DNA of 64,000 nucleotides, taken from assembly GCA_006212045.1 (NCBI GenBank), contig PZPK01000005.1, positions 96,088-160,087 on the forward strand, in the 5' to 3' direction. The notes under the pieces were generated by a model, which was not told where the DNA came from, searched no databases, and worked only from the letters and a program-made list of their open reading frames with translations. Position numbers and translations under genes: made by a program. Origin of the DNA: Oleiphilus sp. (GTDB taxonomy: Bacteria; Pseudomonadota; Gammaproteobacteria; Pseudomonadales; Oleiphilaceae). Every line of letters begins with the position of its first letter. Within the stretch, counting starts at the first letter, position 1. Positions 9,009-17,666 of the stretch are shown piece by piece.

Positions 9009-9051
9009 TGTCAGATTTATGAAAACCGGTACGCCGGCCATAAATCTGACA
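9009..9051. repeat. 13-bp inverted repeat between divergent genes
   Basis: TGTCAGATTTATG at 9009-9021 and CATAAATCTGACA at 9039-9051 are perfect complements. The 17-base spacer itself contains CCGG...CCGG. It lies between the xrtA start (8960) and the gene at 9142. It could be an operator for divergent promoters, a cruciform or transcript hairpin, or a REP-type element. Confidence 0.7.
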
Positions 9052-9141
9052 CATTTCCCCGCCACACTTTTCCCTCACACTTTGCCCTGTAGCGGTTGGC
9101 TCAGCGCTCGCCGGTTATTTTCCCATCTGGAGTACTTAATA

Positions 9142-10047
9142 GTGTTACAGAATAGGCCCTCCACCCCGATTAAACGCATATTCATATCCTGTGTGCTGGG
9201 CATGATTCTGGTCATTTTGGCCAGCATGCTATTCGCTGTAGCGCACAACAATATTCTGGGTAGCGATGCGTATACCCATGATGAACTCAAGGCAGCCTAT
9301 GCACGCAGTAAAGCGTGGATTCTGAACAATAAACAGGCGCTGTATCGCGAACATAATCCGGCTCTGTGGTGGTTGTTGAACAAAGCCAACCGCATGACCG
9401 GCGACGGCGAACTTGAACACCTCACCCAGCGGTATTTACAGACGGAGCGAGCACGCTATGTGCCTTCGCCCTGGTCAGCCCTGCTCTACGAGCAACCCAC
9501 GCAGCTCGACGCGACACACCGGGCATTCGCCTCTCTGCCCCCTTACAATATTCAGTTTGTGTTCGCCAGCCAGTGCAATGCGGCGCTGCGCAACACCAGG
9601 CCCGTTGAACAGCTGTATGATGCCCGGCAATGCGCTTATTCACTGGAGCCGGCCTGCCCGACCCACCAGATGATGGCCTACCTTATGCTGCAAGACGCGC
9701 AATGCAAGCTGATTGAAAACCTGGACAGCAAAATCGAAACGCTGACCGGCATCATCGTAACGCACCAGAAGCTGGATTTTCGCGTGGTGGATGTGTACCT
9801 GCAGCGTGTCATGACGCTCATCATGGCGGGAGCCACGGAGCAGCTGGATAAACGCTGGGTAAGGCGCGTGCTCGACCAGCAAAATGCCGATGGAGGCTGG
9901 TCGAATTTTCAGGCGCTGGTTCCGTGGACAGGGAACCACCACCTTGGTTTCTCCAACACTGTACTGTCTGTGCGCGACACAACATCAAACTTTCATGCCA
10001 CTGTGCAGGGGCTGCTGATCAGTGCCGCGCTGCTGCATGCACAATAG
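9142..10047 (+). CDS. Membrane-anchored protein with a DGGW alpha-toroid-like segment
   Basis: I do not recognise the whole protein. From the GTG at 9142, preceded by TGGAG, the product has about 301 residues. It starts with a basic N-terminus and a membrane segment (FISCVLGMILVILASMLFA) and continues into a helical periplasmic domain. Near residue 240 it contains VLDQQNADGGWS, followed by histidines and SNTVLSVRDTTSNFHAT. The QQ..DGGW pattern is the hallmark repeat of alpha/alpha-toroid enzymes such as squalene cyclases, and similar single motifs occur in polysaccharide-related proteins. A longer ATG form from 9019 would run through the inverted repeat and is less likely. Its position divergent from xrtA suggests a role in the envelope or exopolysaccharide. 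Confidence 0.6.
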   Translation: MLQNRPSTPIKRIFISCVLGMILVILASMLFAVAHNNILGSDAYTHDELKAAYARSKAWILNNKQALYREHNPALWWLLNKANRMTGDGELEHLTQRYLQTERARYVPSPWSALLYEQPTQLDATHRAFASLPPYNIQFVFASQCNAALRNTRPVEQLYDARQCAYSLEPACPTHQMMAYLMLQDAQCKLIENLDSKIETLTGIIVTHQKLDFRVVDVYLQRVMTLIMAGATEQLDKRWVRRVLDQQNADGGWSNFQALVPWTGNHHLGFSNTVLSVRDTTSNFHATVQGLLISAALLHAQ

Positions 10048-10558
10048 CAACGCCCTGAGCCGGGCCGGACGTCTGACGTTAGGAGACGTAGGCTAAAAAA
10101 AGCGGCGTTATCCCGGAAGTGCGCAGCAATATCCGAAATCTTTTTGTCATGCCAAACGTTTTATCGGCTGTGGTAAGTAGCGGGCAAGCGCATATGCCTT
10201 GATTGTTGCCACGGGTAGCATCAAGCAAATCGGCCTATACCCAAACAATGGATTCCTGCCTGCGCAGGAACGACGGACTGGGGGGGAGCCATACAATGGT
10301 GGGACAACGGAGAATTTTGCCAGGTCCGCTAATCTCACAAACCCTGTCTATCCAATATTGGCCTGATTTAACAACTTCTCCATCGCTTTCGAGAGTCTGC
10401 ATTGCTGACTTTTGACCACTGCTTGGCGGTGTCTCGAGCTGCCACGAAAACGGCGAGATCGCGCCCGGTCCGATACGCTTAAACATTTCTGCAACACTTC
10501 TGCGTCACACTCCTCCGCTTACGCGCTCCATTCACCTTCTCACTCCGGATGAACGACT
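10048..10558. other. Intergenic with REP-like repeat, no supported gene
   Basis: About 510 bases lie between the toroid-like gene and the DUF3144 gene. Near the start, ACGTCT (10069-10074) pairs with AGACGT (10084-10089) ahead of a run of A residues. The REP-like hairpin at 10253-10270 is listed separately. Reading frames here translate the repeat and look spurious. Confidence 0.5.
10253..10270. repeat. REP-like palindrome
   Basis: TTCCTGC / GCAGGAA arms surround a four-base loop, within GGATTCCTGCCTGCGCAGG. This form is widespread as dispersed repeats in proteobacterial intergenic DNA. Only one copy is seen in this window. Confidence 0.55.
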
Positions 10559-10849
10559 ATGACACAAGCGGTACCACAAGAACTGTTTTGGGAACTCGTT
10601 GGAGAGTTTGTTGACCAAGCCAACGCCATGAGTAAAAGTCAGGCGGCTGAGCTGGTAGGTACAGCCATGATGTACGCAGCCGCTCGCTACCACACTCACA
10701 TTGTGGCACGCGCCTCGAAAGACCTTGAAGACTTCAGCGCCGATCAAGACAACGCTCTTGCGTTTTTTCGTGAGCGCTATGAAGCCATGTTCAAGGAAAA
10801 TTTCGCGGATCATAAGAATAACTATAACGAGTATCTCAATCGCAAATAA
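10559..10849 (+). CDS. DUF3144-like small protein
   Basis: The 96-residue soluble helical protein has the pattern FWELVGEFVDQAN near the start, followed by VGTAMMYAAARYHTHIVA and an acidic-aromatic C-terminus ending YNEYLNRK. This fits the DUF3144 family, small cytoplasmic proteins of unknown function in gammaproteobacteria. There is no signal peptide or catalytic motif. Its TAA stop overlaps the next ATG by one base (TAATG), so it is translationally coupled to the SGNH lipoprotein. Confidence 0.65.
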   Translation: MTQAVPQELFWELVGEFVDQANAMSKSQAAELVGTAMMYAAARYHTHIVARASKDLEDFSADQDNALAFFRERYEAMFKENFADHKNNYNEYLNRK

Positions 10850-12669
10850 TGGCCGCTCAGATACTGCCATGCAGGCCGCTTCTGTTGATTATACTGGCAC
10901 TGTTTGGCCTCGCCTGCTCCGACCAGACGCGGCATGCCACCTCAGTACCCGATGAAATACCCCCTGAAATCAGTCTGCTCGGCGCTGCTGACATCCATCT
11001 CGCGCAGTTTGATACCTATATTGAACCGGGCGTCACTGCCTACGATAACCATGACGGACAAAGCCTGCCTCACATCGACATTACGGGGCAGGTAAATACC
11101 GCCAGACCCGGCACTTATCTGCTTCACTATCGCGGATACGATAGCGCGGGCAATGCATCATCCACACTCGCACGACAAGTACACGTCACCCCCGCCTCAC
11201 CCGCGCCTCCTTCGCATGTTCTTCCTGCCTATCTCACTGCGCATGATGTCTCTGTAGACCTGCAGCTGTGGCGAGGTCCCGACAGCCTCGCGCAGTCCGG
11301 TTTCAGGGTCGATGGCGAGGATGGAATCTGGCAAGCCAACGGCTTTCACACGGGAGAGCACAGTGCTCTTATCCACAACAACGCCCCCTATGGCAACGCA
11401 CTCACTCACACCGGGTTTGTCTGGCTGAAGGTAGAGCGGCGCGCCTTGACCGTTGCCGAGCATGCCAACTCGGCCATTTTCTATGGCTCTTCAGGTGCTC
11501 TGGATGCCGAAGATGCGCACCTGAACAGCGCCCGGACACTGCTGTATGGCGATGCGGGTATGGGTCAAAATCGATCTGTATTGTTGTATAAAAGCCGACA
11601 CCATCGGCTCAGCTATATCAGCAATGACTGGCAGCTCGTCAACGAGTATCTCGCCTATAACGACCATGTTGCCGCCTCGCAGGACAAAGACTTGGCAGAG
11701 GTATTGCTAACCTGGCAAGAGAGGCGCAGCCAGCTGTATGTTGATGGTCTGCTGATCGCCGAGAATGACGATGATGCTCACATCGCCCAAAGCTGGCAAC
11801 GCGTATTGATTGGCCGGCGCCCTCATGGTGACGCCTTGCAGGGCGTCATTAACCGTGTGGTGATGGGCACGGATTTTATCAATCTGAGTGCCCGTTCCTC
11901 CGGAAAAAAAATTGCGGTGCTGGGCGATTCATTCGCTGTGGCCGGATCTTCCCGCAGCACCATTGCGGAAGAAGACAAAGCCAGCATCGAGGACATTAAC
12001 GCGCTGCAAACCAGCCTGCACAGCACAGTCTATACGCGTGATGTCTTGCGTACTTCAGCGCGCGGTGCTACTGGCTGGATACACCAGATTCAGGCGACTC
12101 TCGCCCAAAGCAGGGGCACCTTCCAGCCAATCTATAATGCCGCCTGTTCCGGGCATGGCTGGGTCAACGCGCCTCACCGGGATGCGGCAGGCGAAATACC
12201 GCTCACCTATGTGAAGGCAGCCATTGCATACCAGCCTGAAGTGGTCATCGTGCTTGCCTCGGTGAACGACCTGTTACCCCATATCAAGGTTGAATACGCC
12301 GCGCAGTCACTGCGCCAAGACCTTGACCAGCTAATTGATCAACTCCCGCAGCTGGAAGCGGTGCTGCTGGTTAAGACCTTCGGCTGGTATCAGCCCGACC
12401 ATCTTGCGCTGCAGGAAGATAATGACCAAGGCAAACAATGGCTGCAACGCTACCACCACTACAATGCGGCACTGGCTGAGCTCGACCAATATCGAGGGGT
12501 GGTGCACTGGGTCGCGCACGACTGGGGGGCACAACCACCACGGGAATATCTGATTGGCTCCGCGCCCTCCAACACCACGGCATCAAAGGCCATCGACTAC
12601 CACCCTTCACCGGCCGGACACGTGTCGATGGCTGAAATCATCTACTCCGCACTAATCGACTGGCTTTAG
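10849..12669 (+). CDS. Lipoprotein with Ig-like, LamG-like and SGNH-hydrolase domains
   Basis: A 606-residue protein starts with a lipobox (LFGLAC, Cys at about 22). Residues about 38-115 form a DUF5011/HYR-like Ig domain (IEPGVTAYDNHDG, YDSAGNAS). Residues about 130-335 look like a LamG/concanavalin-type lectin domain (QLYVDGLLIAEN). The C-terminal part is an SGNH/GDSL hydrolase: VLGDSFAV with the nucleophile Ser at about 351, SVNDLL for block III, and DYHPSPAGH for the catalytic Asp/His block. SGNH enzymes remove or transfer acyl groups, often acetyl esters on polysaccharides. The outer-membrane lipoprotein form and the neighbouring WcaF-like acetyltransferase suggest it edits acetylation of the exported glycan; this is inference. 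It is convergent with the GT2 gene. Confidence 0.8.
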   Translation: MAAQILPCRPLLLIILALFGLACSDQTRHATSVPDEIPPEISLLGAADIHLAQFDTYIEPGVTAYDNHDGQSLPHIDITGQVNTARPGTYLLHYRGYDSAGNASSTLARQVHVTPASPAPPSHVLPAYLTAHDVSVDLQLWRGPDSLAQSGFRVDGEDGIWQANGFHTGEHSALIHNNAPYGNALTHTGFVWLKVERRALTVAEHANSAIFYGSSGALDAEDAHLNSARTLLYGDAGMGQNRSVLLYKSRHHRLSYISNDWQLVNEYLAYNDHVAASQDKDLAEVLLTWQERRSQLYVDGLLIAENDDDAHIAQSWQRVLIGRRPHGDALQGVINRVVMGTDFINLSARSSGKKIAVLGDSFAVAGSSRSTIAEEDKASIEDINALQTSLHSTVYTRDVLRTSARGATGWIHQIQATLAQSRGTFQPIYNAACSGHGWVNAPHRDAAGEIPLTYVKAAIAYQPEVVIVLASVNDLLPHIKVEYAAQSLRQDLDQLIDQLPQLEAVLLVKTFGWYQPDHLALQEDNDQGKQWLQRYHHYNAALAELDQYRGVVHWVAHDWGAQPPREYLIGSAPSNTTASKAIDYHPSPAGHVSMAEIIYSALIDWL

Positions 12670-12708
12670 CGAATCGCGACCCTGGCCTCTTGCCCGGGCT
12701 CTCTAGCG

Positions 12709-13629
12709 CTATAACTTCAAACCGGTCTTGTCACTCAATGCTTTTCGTAACTGCTGTTTGTCATGCGATACCGGAGCAACCCAGGCGCGCGCTTCAAGCA
12801 GTTTCAGGTCTACCAGACAGCGATACCAGCACCCCTGCATAAAATGAAACGCCACGCCTTTGCGGCCATCCAGAAATCCTAAGCGCAGGAAATACCGGTA
12901 AAGAAAATAGAGCAAAGGACGCAGGAATATGGGTAAGCGGTTGTAGCCATTCTTTTTCACCCAGCGCTTTATACGCGCCCCCTTTGATGAGGGCGCCTGC
13001 TCTGAGCGGCCATCCAGAAAGCCATACTCCTGGTTCAGAGCTTCGAGCATTTCTTTGGTGGCATAGGCATTGTGCTTGTCTATCCACCACGCAACCGTAT
13101 TGAGATTGTCATCAACAATGTCGATATTCAGAGGCCGTGAATTGCCGCGTTGCAAAACAATATGCTCATCCATCCAGCGGTTTTCCACGCGAGCATGCCC
13201 TGTTCTGAAGATGCGCAGCGTCTCAATGGGGTACATTCCGCCATGTCGCATCCACTGCCCAAGAAACAGATATTTGCGCCGTATGTTGATACCGCTGATC
13301 GACTCGGGCAGCCGCGACAAGCATGCAGGCAAGTCAATCTCACATTCCAGATATTCATCTGCATCAATGCGTATAACCCACTCATTCCGAATAACGGCGT
13401 GGTCAAGGGCCCAGTTAAACTGCACCGCATGATTGACCCAGGCATTCTGATACACCTCAGCGCCCAGGGCTTCGGCAATTTGCACCGTATCGTCATTCGA
13501 AAAACTGTCTACCACAATCACCTGCGAGGCATGCCGTTGCGCTTCGATCACACAGCGTTCAATGTGCAGGGCCTCGTTATAGGTAAGGATAATCGCGGTA
13601 AGTCCCGCCTTACTTGCATTCTCAGACAT
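12709..13629 (-). CDS. Family 2 glycosyltransferase (WaaE/KdtX-like)
   Basis: The 306-residue protein has a GT-A fold with LTAIILTYNEALHIERC at about 10-26, VVDSFSNDDT near 39-48 and the metal-binding DADEYLE at about 89-95. The C-terminal part resembles WaaE/KdtX-type beta-glycosyltransferases (HGGMYPIETLRIFR, FLRLGFLDG). It would add a sugar from an NDP donor to the lipid-linked repeat unit at the cytoplasmic face. It is the last gene of the operon; its start overlaps the stop of the WcaF-like gene by eight bases. Confidence 0.85.
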   Translation of the reverse strand: MSENASKAGLTAIILTYNEALHIERCVIEAQRHASQVIVVDSFSNDDTVQIAEALGAEVYQNAWVNHAVQFNWALDHAVIRNEWVIRIDADEYLECEIDLPACLSRLPESISGINIRRKYLFLGQWMRHGGMYPIETLRIFRTGHARVENRWMDEHIVLQRGNSRPLNIDIVDDNLNTVAWWIDKHNAYATKEMLEALNQEYGFLDGRSEQAPSSKGARIKRWVKKNGYNRLPIFLRPLLYFLYRYFLRLGFLDGRKGVAFHFMQGCWYRCLVDLKLLEARAWVAPVSHDKQQLRKALSDKTGLKL

Positions 13630-14218
13630 GTTCGCGCAACACCCTTTTCTTTACGGTGCGAGCCGGATTGCCCGCCAATACAGTCCAGGCAGGTGCATCT
13701 TTCGTGACCACCGCACGGGCACCGGTTACACAGCCTTCTCCCAGCGCAACACCGGGACCAATAAACGCATCGGCGCACACCCAGGCCTGATTGCCCACCA
13801 GGATAGGCAACTTGAGCAGGGGCAGGCTGGCGCACTCATAGTCATGTGTACCCGCGCACAAATGTGCCCGATGCGATACCGTCGCCCTGTCGCCAATCTC
13901 TACCTTTCCCAGGTTGTAAATGAGTACGTCTTCGCCGATCGCAGATTCATTTCCCACCACCAGATTCCAAGGCATGTAGATATTGGCAGAGGGATAAATA
14001 TGCACATCACGCCCGATTTTCGCGCCAAACCTTCGCAACCACCAGGCTCGAAATGCAAACGCAGGCCGGGGTGAGATCATAAACACCCATCGCCCCACAG
14101 ACCACAGCACACGCAAGAGCATTTCGGTGCGGGAATATTTGCGCGCACCCCGATTTGCTGCGATATCGAGATGGCACGAATCAGTGTGTTCCGGAGCGTT
14201 CAGTTCACCGCGACGCAT
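13622..14218 (-). CDS. WcaF-like left-handed beta-helix O-acetyltransferase
   Basis: At 198 residues the protein carries hexapeptide-repeat patterns (VGNESAIGEDVLIYNLG, IGDRATVSHRAHLCAG). It also has the HDYECASLPLLKLPILVG loop and an end AGNPARTVKKR, all typical of WcaF/colanic-acid-type acetyltransferases. It would transfer acetyl from acetyl-CoA to a sugar hydroxyl of the polysaccharide precursor. It begins one base after the glycosyltransferase stop and overlaps the GT2 gene, so it is tightly co-translated. Confidence 0.85.
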   Translation of the reverse strand: MRRGELNAPEHTDSCHLDIAANRGARKYSRTEMLLRVLWSVGRWVFMISPRPAFAFRAWWLRRFGAKIGRDVHIYPSANIYMPWNLVVGNESAIGEDVLIYNLGKVEIGDRATVSHRAHLCAGTHDYECASLPLLKLPILVGNQAWVCADAFIGPGVALGEGCVTGARAVVTKDAPAWTVLAGNPARTVKKRVLREHV

Positions 14219-14219
14219 A

Positions 14220-15353
14220 CTAATCCACCCTCACGCAATCCGGCTGTGGCCCCACGCCCCTTAACCACTGGTAAGACGCACGCATCTGCTTTGAAATCGT
14301 CTGCCAGGCATAGTCCTTCAACATCCAGTTTCGGCCACGACGGCCAAACTCCCGGCGCACAGCACACGGTAACTGCATGGCATGGTCCAACGCGCTGACG
14401 TAGTCTTCGGCTCTGTTTGGCACCCACCATCCACATTCGCGCGACACAATTTCCTTCCAAGGAGCGCCCTGCGACGCCACAACTGGAATTTCGTGCGCCA
14501 AGGCTTCCGCCACCGAAATACCGAAGTTCTCCGTTTCGCTGGGCAGAATAAACAGGTCAGCCGTGTTCAGAAAACCTGTTTTCTCTGCACCGTACAACGC
14601 CGGTTGCAGGCTGATACGCGGCCCCGCGGCCTCTACTTTGCTCTGCACGATTTTCAGGTAGCTCGCATCACCAGGTCCACACAATACACACTCCCAGTCT
14701 TCGTGGCGACGCGCCAGTTCCGGCCAGATGGCAAGGAGTTTTTCAATCCCTTTCTGTGCATGGATGCGCCCCAAGTAAACGAGTCGGTATCGACTTCTTG
14801 CGCTTGACTTTGGTTTCTCTTCCGGCACATCAATACCGTTTGGCAGTAGAATCACCGGTTGTTTGAGGCCAAAACGACGAATGTCCTCGTATTCGCTGTG
14901 CGCGGTGGCGTGAAAGCCATCCGCTACCTGCAGTGCACGTTTTTGCCCCCATACCAGCATGGCCCGTTTTTTCCAGGCACTTTGTTGTAGCGACCACGGC
15001 GCCAGGGTCCCCCTGGGAGAAATAACCAAACTCGAGGTACCGCGCGCAGCAGCGCGCGAGGCGTATAGATTGGGCATCATCCACAGCCCGTGATTGTGGA
15101 TCAGATCGACCTCAGAAGACGCGCGATGCAGATGCCGGTTTAATGCCGGCGACAACCCCAGCTTGCGACTCATTCGTACCGGATAAAACTGCACCGGAGC
15201 GGCCGTCTCTACAGTCTCCTCGTGCGTTTGCAAGGTGCATATCAGCGACTGGGTATCCGCCTCCGCAGACAAAGCCTCACTCAGGCGGGTAACCGAATTG
15301 GACGGGCCACCGGCACGCTTATCGATACTGGCGATACTATGCAGAATACGCAT
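14220..15353 (-). CDS. Family 4 glycosyltransferase
   Basis: The GT-B glycosyltransferase has an N-terminal GGPSNSV loop near residue 15-21 and HNHGLW near 80. The C-terminal donor domain contains LVYLGRIHAQKGIEKL and the family motif ETENFGISVAEALAHEIPVV. The ATG at 15353 is preferred over one 42 bases upstream because AGAGG sits seven bases before it and the protein then starts MRILHSIASI, as GT4 enzymes do. It overlaps the polymerase stop by 17 bases. It adds one sugar of the repeat unit; donor and linkage are unknown. Confidence 0.85.
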   Translation of the reverse strand: MRILHSIASIDKRAGGPSNSVTRLSEALSAEADTQSLICTLQTHEETVETAAPVQFYPVRMSRKLGLSPALNRHLHRASSEVDLIHNHGLWMMPNLYASRAAARGTSSLVISPRGTLAPWSLQQSAWKKRAMLVWGQKRALQVADGFHATAHSEYEDIRRFGLKQPVILLPNGIDVPEEKPKSSARSRYRLVYLGRIHAQKGIEKLLAIWPELARRHEDWECVLCGPGDASYLKIVQSKVEAAGPRISLQPALYGAEKTGFLNTADLFILPSETENFGISVAEALAHEIPVVASQGAPWKEIVSRECGWWVPNRAEDYVSALDHAMQLPCAVRREFGRRGRNWMLKDYAWQTISKQMRASYQWLRGVGPQPDCVRVD

Positions 15354-16794
15354 GAAGCGACCTCTTTTTGCCGGCGTTGCGTGGCGTGCAGGCAAGCGCC
15401 ATTAACACCCAAAAAAACATGCCAATGCCTCCCGAACTGAAAAACACCATTTCTCCCAAGTTCACAAACACACAGGTATAGAGCAGTGCCAACCAGCGAA
15501 TATCCCTGTTAGATGCCGCGTCCTTTACCATCCTGAACAACAGAAAAAGCAAGAAGATCGACCCGACAACACCTACCTCCTCCAAGACCGCCGTAGGTAA
15601 AAAACCCTTTTCGACCGGTGCAGAAATGGGAATACCCATAAAATAATGAATCTCTTTTGCAAAATGATGTCCGGGATAAATTCCGAAGCCCCAACCTTCG
15701 ACTGGCCGTGCAAGAAAATTCTGCCACTGGCTATCAATACCATGGGTGCGCGATGACAGGGCCTCTTCAACATTGGCGGAATCGCGCTTCAGTACATAGC
15801 CGAAAACCGCATCGCGCAAGGGCGCAAGTGACAGCGTCATGGTGGTCAACAACACCAGGCTGAGCATGATTTTTGACAGGTTTTTTGGCAGGGAATGACG
15901 CGAAAGATAGCGGCCGGAACGCACAACATAGTGCAAAAACGTAAAGGCCAGGCCCAATGCCACGGCCACCATGGCGGTGCGGGTTTCCGACAATACAATG
16001 ATCACCACAAAGAGCACTGCAACAAACAGATAGGGCGATACCAGGGATCGATGCTGCAAGTAGATGCTGGCCAGCAACCACGACACAAACGGTGCCATGA
16101 GCGCCCCCAGACTCTGCGGATGATTGAGAATGCCCTGAAAACCGGCGCCGCGAAAATGCGCGATGGCGGGCATGAATAAGGTAAGTAGCGACGCCAGCAC
16201 AATGACAACAAGCAAGGCCGCCAACCAGGTGGTCAGCGCCGCACGCTCCTGCCGACTGAGCGCGCAGGCGCACATGATTGCCGTGCTTGCGCCAAGCAGA
16301 AACGACAGCAGCTTCATCACCGACACACCCACAAAACTGCTCGCCACCGAGCTGGTCGCAAAGGCAACCAGACCAAACAACCAGATGGGTGCCATGATGC
16401 GCAGGCTTTGTGGACGAAAACTCATCAGCGCGCGACCAGCGGCACAGAGCAGTGTGGCCCAGCTCGCGAGGCCGATATTACCGCCGAAGGTAAACAATCC
16501 CGGATTCAGATAGCGGACACAGGCCGCAAACACCAGCGCCTGCAGGGCCATCCGGGGCGATACCAGCGCCACGGGACACAATAGCCAATACACCACTGAA
16601 AGGCTGGCTGGCACCAGATAAAAACTCACCAACAAAGCGAACAATAACAGAACATGTATCAACAGCCCTCGAGTATTGAGTTGAAACAACGCGGCGCTAT
16701 CGCCATTTCTACCGGAAGACACTCCGCGCGGCGTGCTCTGTTGCGCGGGTAAGGACGCAGCAGCCTGAACGCCAAAATTGAATCGGGCCCTCAT
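15337..16794 (-). CDS. Wzy/O-antigen-ligase-type polysaccharide polymerase
   Basis: A 485-residue polytopic membrane protein with about ten to twelve helices. It includes a Wzy_C/O-antigen-polymerase signature: LNHPQSLGALMAPFVSWLL, then VVIIVLSETRTAMVAVALGL, and a large periplasmic loop with LARPVEGWGFGIYPGHHF. Such proteins join lipid-linked repeat units in the periplasm. It sits between the hydrolase-like gene (4-base overlap) and a GT4 gene. Exosortase A loci usually encode a polymerase or ligase of this type; a role as O-linked glycan ligase cannot be excluded. Confidence 0.85.
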   Translation of the reverse strand: MRARFNFGVQAAASLPAQQSTPRGVSSGRNGDSAALFQLNTRGLLIHVLLLFALLVSFYLVPASLSVVYWLLCPVALVSPRMALQALVFAACVRYLNPGLFTFGGNIGLASWATLLCAAGRALMSFRPQSLRIMAPIWLFGLVAFATSSVASSFVGVSVMKLLSFLLGASTAIMCACALSRQERAALTTWLAALLVVIVLASLLTLFMPAIAHFRGAGFQGILNHPQSLGALMAPFVSWLLASIYLQHRSLVSPYLFVAVLFVVIIVLSETRTAMVAVALGLAFTFLHYVVRSGRYLSRHSLPKNLSKIMLSLVLLTTMTLSLAPLRDAVFGYVLKRDSANVEEALSSRTHGIDSQWQNFLARPVEGWGFGIYPGHHFAKEIHYFMGIPISAPVEKGFLPTAVLEEVGVVGSIFLLFLLFRMVKDAASNRDIRWLALLYTCVFVNLGEMVFFSSGGIGMFFWVLMALACTPRNAGKKRSLHAYSA

Positions 16795-17666
16795 GGCGAC
16801 ACTTCTCCCTTTGGCGATGCGTTGCGGCTCGGCGCTTCAGCCAGTTTTTCTGGAAAGTGCGTTTCTAAAAAGGCCCGTGTTGCCTGCCACCAGGGAAAGT
16901 CCTCCGACCAGATACGCGTGCGCCCATCATTCCAGAGAATAAACCCGTCGGCATGCTCACGTAGAAATTCCAACTGTGTGCGCCAGTAAGCGCGCGGAAT
17001 CTGAACCTTTCCCTTCCCGCCCACATCGGACGAGGGATGAAAGTGCGGCCAGATGAAGGGAATCACCGGTTTGTCGCCTGCCATCTCACGCGCTTTTCGT
17101 ATTACCTGCTGCGCGGTTTTCAGCCACAACTCAGGATCGGAGTGGTAAGTGTATAAAGCGGGATAAAGCACATCGGCCAGATCAGCAATCGCCTGGCGCT
17201 TGTTATTTTCGGCATGCCAGTCTTTCAGCAGGCCCGCATTTTTGTGCATTTCCCAGTGGGCCCACGCCGGCACGATGCGGTAATAACCCAGACGATAATC
17301 CGGCAACAGCGCCTGCATGCGCGCCAGTGTCGAACGGTATTGTTCCCGAATCCAGGGCTGATCTTCATCTCGGGTACTGTGCCAGCCCTCAATATCGAGC
17401 TGCACGTAACTGCCCGCCGGCAAAGCCTGACGAATTTTCTTTGCTTGATGCGCTAATCGGTACTGTTTAATCGCCTGTTTGCGCGATTCATGGCGGTCAT
17501 ACAGAAACTGCTCGTAGACGATGTAGGAAGATTCAAAACCATAGTGCTTGAAATCGGGTGCCCCGACGTTGCTGATGTGGAACAGCATCGTAAATGCGGC
17601 GGCATGGCCCGCGCATGTCAGTAGCCACACGCTCCCCACACATATCAGTAAGGTTCTACGCAGCAT
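16791..17666 (-). CDS. Putative secreted TIM-barrel glycoside hydrolase, hyaluronidase-like
   Basis: The 291-residue protein has an N-terminal signal peptide (LLICVGSVWLLTCAGHAAA). The mature part contains VQLDIEGWHS with acidic residues at about 91 and 93, YRLGYYRIVPAWAHWE, YPALYTYHSD, KPVIPFIWPHFHP and DGFILWNDGR. The order of DxE, a strand with aromatic-proline, a YPxxY strand and a terminal W-D strand resembles GH56 hyaluronidases and related barrels. The catalytic DxE pair would be Asp91/Glu93. Placement between wzx and wzy, with overlaps on both sides, suggests a periplasmic or secreted enzyme that trims or releases the same polysaccharide. The fold assignment is pattern-based inference. 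Confidence 0.55.
   Translation of the reverse strand: MLRRTLLICVGSVWLLTCAGHAAAFTMLFHISNVGAPDFKHYGFESSYIVYEQFLYDRHESRKQAIKQYRLAHQAKKIRQALPAGSYVQLDIEGWHSTRDEDQPWIREQYRSTLARMQALLPDYRLGYYRIVPAWAHWEMHKNAGLLKDWHAENNKRQAIADLADVLYPALYTYHSDPELWLKTAQQVIRKAREMAGDKPVIPFIWPHFHPSSDVGGKGKVQIPRAYWRTQLEFLREHADGFILWNDGRTRIWSEDFPWWQATRAFLETHFPEKLAEAPSRNASPKGEVSP

Noticed and set aside
9019..9141. Longer N-terminus for the toroid-like gene
   Set aside because: The extra 41 residues run through the inverted repeat and lack signal or domain character; the GTG at 9142 has a ribosome-binding site just before a membrane helix.
10201..10486. Small proteins on either strand in the gap before the DUF3144 gene
   Set aside because: They translate the REP-like palindrome (SFLRRQES-type peptides), a known artefact.
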